A DNA stretch of 10,733 nucleotides. It comes from Flavobacteriaceae bacterium (GTDB lineage Bacteria > Bacteroidota > Bacteroidia > Flavobacteriales > Flavobacteriaceae). A program made the translations under genes and the position numbers. The notes below the pieces were generated by a model. It saw only the letters and a list, made by a program, of their open reading frames with translations, was not told the DNA's origin and did not search any database. The stretch is taken from contig CANEXR010000082.1 in assembly GCA_947443815.1 (NCBI GenBank), positions 1-10,733 on the forward strand, given 5' to 3'. This document shows positions 6,372 through 10,733 of the stretch, in pieces; within the stretch, counting starts at the first letter, position 1, and the number at the start of each line of letters is the position of its first letter.

Positions 6372-7090
6372 TAGTTATTGTAAAATTAATTTTGGCACAT
6401 ATATTAGGTGATTTTTTGTTACAACCCGATAACTGGGTAAAAGCTAAAGAAGAAAAAAAAGCATTAGCATGGCAGTTATATGCACATGTTTTGATTCATG
6501 GTTTGCTATCATTATTGTTGTTATTTGACTTAACGGATTGGAAATTAGCAGTAATTATAGCATTAAGCCATCTGGTTATAGATTATGCCAAACTGAAATT
6601 TCAAACGGAAAATTCAAAAATTACTTGGTTTATAGTTGACCAAATAGCACATTTAGCGGTAATTTCATTTTTTGGATTGTATTGGTTAAATAAAGAAAAA
6701 GAGCTGTTTGAGGTACTGTTTTCCAATTCGTTTATAATATTGGTAACCGCAGTATGTTTTTTAACACAACCAGTTTCAATCATAATGAGTGTGTTGATAA
6801 AACCATGGTCAGATGCAATTCCAAATGAAAAAGGGCAATCCCTTAAAAATGCAGGTAAATACATTGGGATACTTGAAAGATTGATGGTATTTGTATTTAT
6901 TTGTACCAATCATTTTGAGGCTGTTGGGTTTTTATTGGCAACAAAATCAGTTTTCAGATTTGGTGATTTAAAAGAATCTAAAGAAAGAAAATTAACCGAA
7001 TATATTCTAATTGGAACATTATTGAGTTTTGGAATCGCCTTGTTAGTGGGACTATTGACTCAATATCTATTACAAATAGGGATATTCTAA
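6368..7090 (+). CDS. DUF3307 family multi-pass membrane protein
   Basis: A 240-residue hydrophobic protein with about seven candidate membrane segments (roughly residues 1-19, 36-54, 58-76, 86-106, 117-143, 165-190 and 212-238). It matches my memory of DUF3307, whose function is unknown. The segments carry polar residues at regular places: H11, D15 and Q19 in AHILGDFLLQP, H40 and H44, H68 and D72 in SHLVIDYAK, and D91, Q92 and H95 in DQIAHL. GKYIGILERLMVF (163-175) and ATKSVFRFGDLKE (191-203) are typical of the family's C-terminal half. The start is TTG at 6368, overlapping the satD stop as TTGA. No in-frame ATG lies before the conserved first helix, so TTG is preferred. Overlap implies coupled translation with satD. 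The His/Asp pattern suggests a metal site, but no enzyme activity is established. Confidence 0.8.
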   Translation: MIVIVKLILAHILGDFLLQPDNWVKAKEEKKALAWQLYAHVLIHGLLSLLLLFDLTDWKLAVIIALSHLVIDYAKLKFQTENSKITWFIVDQIAHLAVISFFGLYWLNKEKELFEVLFSNSFIILVTAVCFLTQPVSIIMSVLIKPWSDAIPNEKGQSLKNAGKYIGILERLMVFVFICTNHFEAVGFLLATKSVFRFGDLKESKERKLTEYILIGTLLSFGIALLVGLLTQYLLQIGIF

Positions 7091-7130
7091 GTATAAGCCT
7101 GTTGGCAAATTAATTAAAAAATAAACAACC

Positions 7131-8096
7131 ATGAATTTTACCTCTATACAAAACATAGACTCCATTCAAAAATGGGTAAAACAAGCCCTAAAAATTAAAG
7201 AAAATCCTCTTAAAAATCAAAAACTAGGAAAAAACAAAACCTTGGGAATGTTATTTTTCAATTCAAGTTTAAGAACCCGTTTGAGCACTCAAAAAGCTGC
7301 ATTGAATTTAGGTATGAACGTGATTGTAATGAATTTTAACAGTGAGGGTTGGACACTCGAGTTTGAAGACGGAGCAATAATGAACCAAGGCGCATCAGAA
7401 CACATCAAGGAAGCTGCCGAAGTAGTTTCACAATACTGTGATATTATTGCCATCAGAGCTTTTGCTGGATTGGTCGACAAAGAAAAAGACAATGCTGAAA
7501 CGGTAATGAGTGGTTTCATGAAATACGCTACAGTACCCATTCTAAATATGGAAAGCGCCACAGGGCATCCATTACAATCTTTGGCTGATGCTATCACAAT
7601 GGCCGAAAACAAAACCAAACACAGACCTAAAGTAGTATTATCTTGGGCTCCTCATCCACGTGCATTACCACAGGCTGTCCCTAATTCCTTTGTGGAAATG
7701 ATGCAATTACAAACCGAAATGGATTTTGTGATTACACATCCAGAAGGTTATGAACTTAATCCAGAAATTACCAAAGATTCCAAAATCGAATACAATCAAG
7801 ACCTAGCTTTTGAAAACGCCGATTTTATCTATGCAAAAAACTGGAGCAATTACATCGAATATGGCAAAATCACTAATTCTGACCCGAATTGGACAATTAC
7901 CGCCGATAAAATGAAACTGACTAATAATGCCAAATTCATGCACTGTTTACCAGTAAGACGAAACGTAATTGTAACTGATGAAGTAATTGACAGCGAAAAT
8001 TCAATCGTGATAGAGCAAGCTAATAACAGAACCTACTCTGCTCAATTAGTATTGCAAAGAATTTTGAAAAAATTAGAAAAAAAAGCTAAAAAATAG
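7131..8096 (+). CDS. argF': N-acylornithine carbamoyltransferase (N-acetyl- or N-succinylornithine transcarbamylase)
   Basis: Transfers the carbamoyl group to N-acylated ornithine, giving N-acylcitrulline; this marks the variant arginine pathway of Bacteroidetes and some Xanthomonads. The 321-residue protein has the carbamoyl-phosphate motif SSLRTRLS at 45-52, where ordinary OTCases have STRT, the Bacteroidetes-type segment SWAPHPRALPQAVPNSF, and the late HCLPVRRN loop. It closely resembles the Bacteroides fragilis succinylornithine enzyme as I remember it. At the position reported to separate succinyl (Pro90 in B. fragilis) from acetyl (Glu92 in Xanthomonas) specificity, this protein has Ser89 in QGASEHIKEA, so the acyl group is left open. 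The ATG at 7131 sits 40 bp after the DUF3307 gene and follows an A-rich stretch. argB follows after 16 bp. Confidence 0.93.
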   Translation: MNFTSIQNIDSIQKWVKQALKIKENPLKNQKLGKNKTLGMLFFNSSLRTRLSTQKAALNLGMNVIVMNFNSEGWTLEFEDGAIMNQGASEHIKEAAEVVSQYCDIIAIRAFAGLVDKEKDNAETVMSGFMKYATVPILNMESATGHPLQSLADAITMAENKTKHRPKVVLSWAPHPRALPQAVPNSFVEMMQLQTEMDFVITHPEGYELNPEITKDSKIEYNQDLAFENADFIYAKNWSNYIEYGKITNSDPNWTITADKMKLTNNAKFMHCLPVRRNVIVTDEVIDSENSIVIEQANNRTYSAQLVLQRILKKLEKKAKK

Positions 8097-8112
8097 ATTT
8101 TAAATTAATTAA

Positions 8113-8916
8113 ATGAGTACTACTGCCCAAAGCCCAGAAACTAATGCCCTTTCAATTATAAAAATTGGTGGCAACATTATCGACAACCCAACAGAATTGG
8201 CACAGTTCCTTATTGATTTTTCTAAAATTAAGGGCTACAAAATACTCGTTCACGGTGGAGGAAAATCAGCAACCAAAATGGCTGAAAGCATTGGTTTAGT
8301 CCCTCAAATGATTGATGGCCGCCGCATAACTGATGCTCCAATGCTGGATGTTGTGGTGATGATTTATGCAGGTGAAATCAACAAAAAAGTAGTGGCACAG
8401 TTGCAAGCCAATAATAGTAATGCCATAGGTTTTTCAGGTGCCGACGGAAATTTAATTCTGTCTACCAAACGAAATCACCCCACAATTGATTATGGCTTTG
8501 TAGGCGATGTACAAAAAGTAAATACATCATTACTAGAAACTTTATTAAAAAGTGGGATAACACCCGTTTTTTGTGCTATTACTCATGATGGACACGGACA
8601 ATTGTTAAACACCAACGCCGATACTATTGCTAGTGAATTGGCTATTGCCTTGTCCGAAGTATTCGAAGTTACTTTGACCTATTGCTTCGAAAAACCAGGT
8701 GTTTTGTATGATGCCGATGATGATAATTCAGTAATCGAACAAATCAATCATGAATTATATACCAAATTAAAAGCCGAAAAAGCCATACATTCTGGAATGA
8801 TTCCTAAATTAGACAATTGTTTCAATAGCTTGTCCAAAGGCGTTCAGAAAATAAAAATTGGCCATCACCGAATGTTGCAAAACGCAGGAGTTGTCCACAC
8901 GAGCATTGAATTATAA
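8113..8916 (+). CDS. argB: N-acylglutamate kinase (N-acetyl- or N-succinylglutamate kinase)
   Basis: ATP-dependent phosphorylation of N-acylglutamate, the second step and usual control point of arginine synthesis. Amino acid kinase fold in 267 residues: IIKIGGN (15-21) with Lys17, HGGGKSAT (47-54) binding the phosphates, DGRRIT (68-73) binding the acylglutamate, NADTIASELA (168-177), and SGMIPKL (227-233) with Lys232. In Bacteroides the corresponding kinase is thought to prefer succinylglutamate; the sequence alone does not settle it here. The N-terminus, about 13 residues before the first kinase strand (MSTTAQSPETNAL), is unusually long for Bacteroidetes ArgB, but no other standard start codon lies between the ATG and that strand. 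The N-terminal arginine-sensing helix of feedback-inhibited NAGKs is not obvious. Confidence 0.94.
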   Translation: MSTTAQSPETNALSIIKIGGNIIDNPTELAQFLIDFSKIKGYKILVHGGGKSATKMAESIGLVPQMIDGRRITDAPMLDVVVMIYAGEINKKVVAQLQANNSNAIGFSGADGNLILSTKRNHPTIDYGFVGDVQKVNTSLLETLLKSGITPVFCAITHDGHGQLLNTNADTIASELAIALSEVFEVTLTYCFEKPGVLYDADDDNSVIEQINHELYTKLKAEKAIHSGMIPKLDNCFNSLSKGVQKIKIGHHRMLQNAGVVHTSIEL

Positions 8917-8928
8917 AAGATTAAGGTC

Positions 8929-9273
8929 ATGAGTAAAGTAATTGATAAACAATTAGCAAAACATTACTTTTGGGGAGAAAATTGCGAGAGTTGGGTTTTA
9001 GCTGACACCGATAGATTATCAGTAAAACAGGAAAGTATGCCAAGTGGTACAAGAGAAAAATTACATTTTCACGCTGATGCCCAACAGTTTTTTTTTATTT
9101 TAAAAGGAACAGCAACTTTTTATTTAAATGATAAAAAAGAAATTGTAACCGAACAAAAAAGTATTTTGATTGAGTCAAAAATGAAACATTATATTGCTAA
9201 TGAAGCAGATTCAATTCTAGATTTTTTAGTTGTTTCACAACCAACAACAAATAATGATAGAATAGAAATTTAA
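8929..9273 (+). CDS. Small single-domain cupin protein, function unknown
   Basis: A 114-residue cytoplasmic protein with one cupin beta-barrel. Cupin motif 1 is seen as G40, H46, H48, Q52 and G60 in the stretch from SGTREKLHFHADAQ to FFILKG. The usual metal-binding glutamate is replaced by glutamine, as happens in some cupins. Motif 2 is reduced to H87 and N91 in KMKHYIAN and lacks the PxG turn. A His-His-Gln-His metal site is therefore possible, but catalysis cannot be inferred. Small cupins can be isomerases, dioxygenase-like enzymes or ligand sensors. The gene lies 12 bp after argB and precedes argE by 133 bp, so it probably shares the argF'-argB transcript, yet it has no known step in arginine synthesis. 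The ATG at 8929 is the only sensible start. Confidence 0.8.
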   Translation: MSKVIDKQLAKHYFWGENCESWVLADTDRLSVKQESMPSGTREKLHFHADAQQFFFILKGTATFYLNDKKEIVTEQKSILIESKMKHYIANEADSILDFLVVSQPTTNNDRIEI

Positions 9274-9322
9274 TATAAAAGGTATAACTCTTTTAGAATA
9301 AAATAAAAATACAAATTAAAAT

Positions 9323-9405
9323 TTTGCGTCTTAGCACCTTTATGGTAAAAAGAAACAAATTTCACAAATAAAAACGTAGCACCTTTGTGCCTTAGTGGCA
9401 AAAAT
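9323..9405. repeat. Duplicated array of 8-bp units upstream of argE
   Basis: Two related blocks lie 53 bp apart. Block one is three octamers: TTTGCGTC, TTAGCACC and TTTATGGT (9323-9346), then AAAA. Block two is GTAGCACC, TTTGTGCC and TTAGTGGC (9376-9399), then AAAA. Units are similar to each other within and between blocks, and both blocks end in GG(T/C)AAAA. This matches the style of a TTTGCGYC-rich repeat that I recall from many flavobacterial intergenic regions. The second block runs to within about 2-7 bases of the argE ATG, so it forms the translation leader of argE. Nothing else is recognised in the remainder of the 133-bp gap. Confidence 0.7.
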
Positions 9406-9406
9406 T

Positions 9407-10477
9407 ATGAAAAACATAAAAACCCTAACACAAGAAGCCATAGCTTTATTAAAATCGCTGATTGAAACTCCTTCCTTTTCAAGTGAAGAAGAACAAACCG
9501 CGCTTTTAATTGAAAATTGGTTCCTTCAAAACAGCATTCCTTTTAACCGGGAGAACAATAATATTTGGGCTTTCAATCAACATTTTAACAAATCCAAACC
9601 CACGCTTTTACTCAACTCCCATCACGATACTGTAAAACCCAATCAAGGGTATACCAACGATCCGTTTGAAGCCATTGTAAAAGACGAAAAATTATTCGGA
9701 TTAGGCAGTAATGATGCTGGCGGTTGTTTGGTATCATTAATAGCAACATTTACACACTTTTATGCTAGTGAAAACCTACCTTACAATATTGTAATTGTGG
9801 CTTCAGCTGAGGAAGAAAGCAGTGGAAAAAATGGATTAAATAGTGTTTTAAAACATTTACCAGAATTGGATTGTGCTATTGTTGGTGAACCAACATTAAT
9901 GCAATTAGCCGTAGCCGAAAAGGGATTATTAGTCCTAGATGTTATTATAAAAGGTACAGCAAGTCATGCTGCACACAACAATCCCGATAATCCAATCTAT
10001 AATGCAATACCAGTTATCGAATGGTTTAAAACGTATGAATTCGAAAAAATATCTACTGTTTTAGGCCCTGTAAAAATGACCGTAACCCAAATATCAGCTG
10101 GTAAACAACATAATGTTGTTCCCGCTGAATGCCATCTTGTAGTTGATATTCGGGTGAATGATTGTTATAGTAACCAAGAAATTTTGGATACCGTTAAAAA
10201 CCATTTGACTGCTGAAGTCAATCCGCGTTCTATGCATTTAAACGCATCTTCCATTCCCATTTCACACGAATTAGTGCAAGCTGGAATCGCATTAGGAAGA
10301 ACAACATACGGTTCTCCAACTCTTTCGGATCAATCTGTTTTAAGCTGTCAATCCTTAAAATTAGGTCCAGGAGAAACTTTGCGCTCCCACTCTGCAAATG
10401 AATTTATATATTTAAACGAAATCGAAGAAGGAATTCAATTGTACATCAAAATATTGACTGACTTTTTCAAACAATAA
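9407..10477 (+). CDS. argE: N-acylcitrulline / N-acetylornithine deacylase, M20 metallopeptidase family
   Basis: Zinc-dependent M20 hydrolase that in this pathway should remove the acyl group from N-acylcitrulline to free citrulline for ArgG; that substrate is inferred from ArgF' in the cluster. Numbering from the ATG at 9407 gives 356 residues. The metal and catalytic set is complete: H72 and D74 in SHHDTV, bridging D103 in GSNDAGG, E135-E136 in SAEEESSG, E161 in VGEPT, H187 in GTASHAA, and H328 near the C-terminus in RSHSANEFI. The dimerisation domain lies between residues of about 170 and 280. An in-frame GTG at 9395 would add four residues but lies inside the octamer repeat, so the ATG is chosen. 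It is shorter than enterobacterial ArgE (about 380) and relates to the Bacteroidetes branch. argH follows after 53 bp. Confidence 0.9.
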   Translation: MKNIKTLTQEAIALLKSLIETPSFSSEEEQTALLIENWFLQNSIPFNRENNNIWAFNQHFNKSKPTLLLNSHHDTVKPNQGYTNDPFEAIVKDEKLFGLGSNDAGGCLVSLIATFTHFYASENLPYNIVIVASAEEESSGKNGLNSVLKHLPELDCAIVGEPTLMQLAVAEKGLLVLDVIIKGTASHAAHNNPDNPIYNAIPVIEWFKTYEFEKISTVLGPVKMTVTQISAGKQHNVVPAECHLVVDIRVNDCYSNQEILDTVKNHLTAEVNPRSMHLNASSIPISHELVQAGIALGRTTYGSPTLSDQSVLSCQSLKLGPGETLRSHSANEFIYLNEIEEGIQLYIKILTDFFKQ

Positions 10478-10489
10478 TATTAAAGACAG

Positions 10490-10514
10490 GTACGGACAAG
10501 TCGCTTGTCTCTAC
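10490..10514. repeat. Short palindromic hairpin element between argE and argH
   Basis: GACAAG (10495-10500) and CTTGTC (10504-10509) are perfect 6-bp arms around a TCG loop. The outer bases extend the stem to 10490-10500 with 10504-10514, with one G-T and one mismatch and GTA/TAC at the base. It is not followed by a T run. The form GTA...CTTGTCTCTAC resembles short palindromic repeats I recall scattered between genes in Flavobacterium, but copy number was not checked. It may affect mRNA processing between argE and argH. Confidence 0.65.
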
Positions 10515-10530
10515 AATAATACAACAAACT

Positions 10531-10733
10531 ATGAAACTTTGGGAAAAAGGAATACCTACAGACAAAAAAATCGAACATTTTACAGTTGGAAACGATAGAG
10601 AATTGGATTTGGTACTAGCCAAATACGATGCCTTAGGCTCCATAGCGCATGCAAAAATGTTAGGGCAAATTGGGCTTTTAACAGATGCTGAAACGGTTTC
10701 TTTAGTGATCGCTTTAGAAGAAATTATAAAAGA
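10531..10733 (+). CDS. argH: Argininosuccinate lyase, N-terminal 67 residues (partial)
   Basis: The frame opens with ATG at 10531 and runs off the right edge without a stop. The 67 visible residues, beginning MKLWEKGIPTD and including FTVGNDRELDLVLAKYD and GSIAHAKMLGQIGLL, match the N-terminal domain of argininosuccinate lyase, which splits argininosuccinate into arginine and fumarate. This is the final step of the pathway. The conserved FTVGNDxxLD and HxxML patterns of the family's first domain are seen; the catalytic signature of later domains lies outside the window. The start lies 53 bp after argE, beyond a palindromic element, and is preceded by an A-rich, Shine-Dalgarno-free leader. Confidence 0.92.
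   Translation, partial: MKLWEKGIPTDKKIEHFTVGNDRELDLVLAKYDALGSIAHAKMLGQIGLLTDAETVSLVIALEEIIK

Noticed and set aside
5727..7090. Definite assignment of SatD-DUF3307 as an antiphage nucleotide-signalling system
   Set aside because: The resemblance is motif order only. No defence genes are visible nearby and the neighbours are biosynthetic, so it is kept as a hypothesis and not used as an annotation.
9395..9406. GTG start for argE, four residues upstream of the ATG
   Set aside because: The GTG lies in the last octamer of an intergenic repeat block and adds only MAKI before the ATG; the family alignment does not need these residues.

Overview
The window reads as chromosomal DNA of a low-GC member of the Bacteroidetes, most likely a Flavobacterium-like species. 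Three things point there: strong AT bias, A-rich translation starts without clear Shine-Dalgarno sequences, and an arginine gene set built around the ArgF' type of carbamoyltransferase, which acts on N-acylated ornithine. Everything recognised lies on the + strand. No RNA gene, CRISPR array, insertion sequence or origin was seen, and no gap between genes exceeds about 135 bases.

Layout: the tail of an unidentified upstream gene (1-95) is followed by argG, argC, argD, proA and proB (167-5609). A two-gene insert follows: a SatD-family protein (5727-6371) and a DUF3307 membrane protein (6368-7090). The arginine genes then resume with argF' and argB. A small cupin gene, argE and the first 67 codons of argH complete the window.

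The arginine enzymes form the acylated route. ArgB phosphorylates N-acylglutamate, ArgC reduces it and ArgD transaminates it. ArgF' carbamoylates the still-acylated ornithine, ArgE then removes the acyl group from N-acylcitrulline, and ArgG and ArgH finish arginine. ProB and ProA make glutamate-5-semialdehyde for proline; no proC is present here. Whether the acyl group is acetyl or succinyl is open, because the known specificity position of ArgF' carries serine rather than glutamate or proline.

The most unusual part is the insert between proB and argF'. Its 117-bp upstream gap carries an array of AT-rich GATA(n7-8)TATC dyads at 27-28 bp spacing that ends against the satD start codon and looks like an operator array. 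The SatD protein has a motif order reminiscent of class III nucleotide cyclases plus a C-terminal helix-turn-helix. Its partner is a multi-pass membrane protein with conserved-looking His and Asp residues. This looks like a self-regulated regulator-plus-membrane-protein module lodged inside a biosynthetic operon.

Three further gaps (argC-argD, cupin-argE, argE-argH) each carry a different small repeat: an inverted array of 7-mers, a duplicated array of 8-mers, and a short palindrome.
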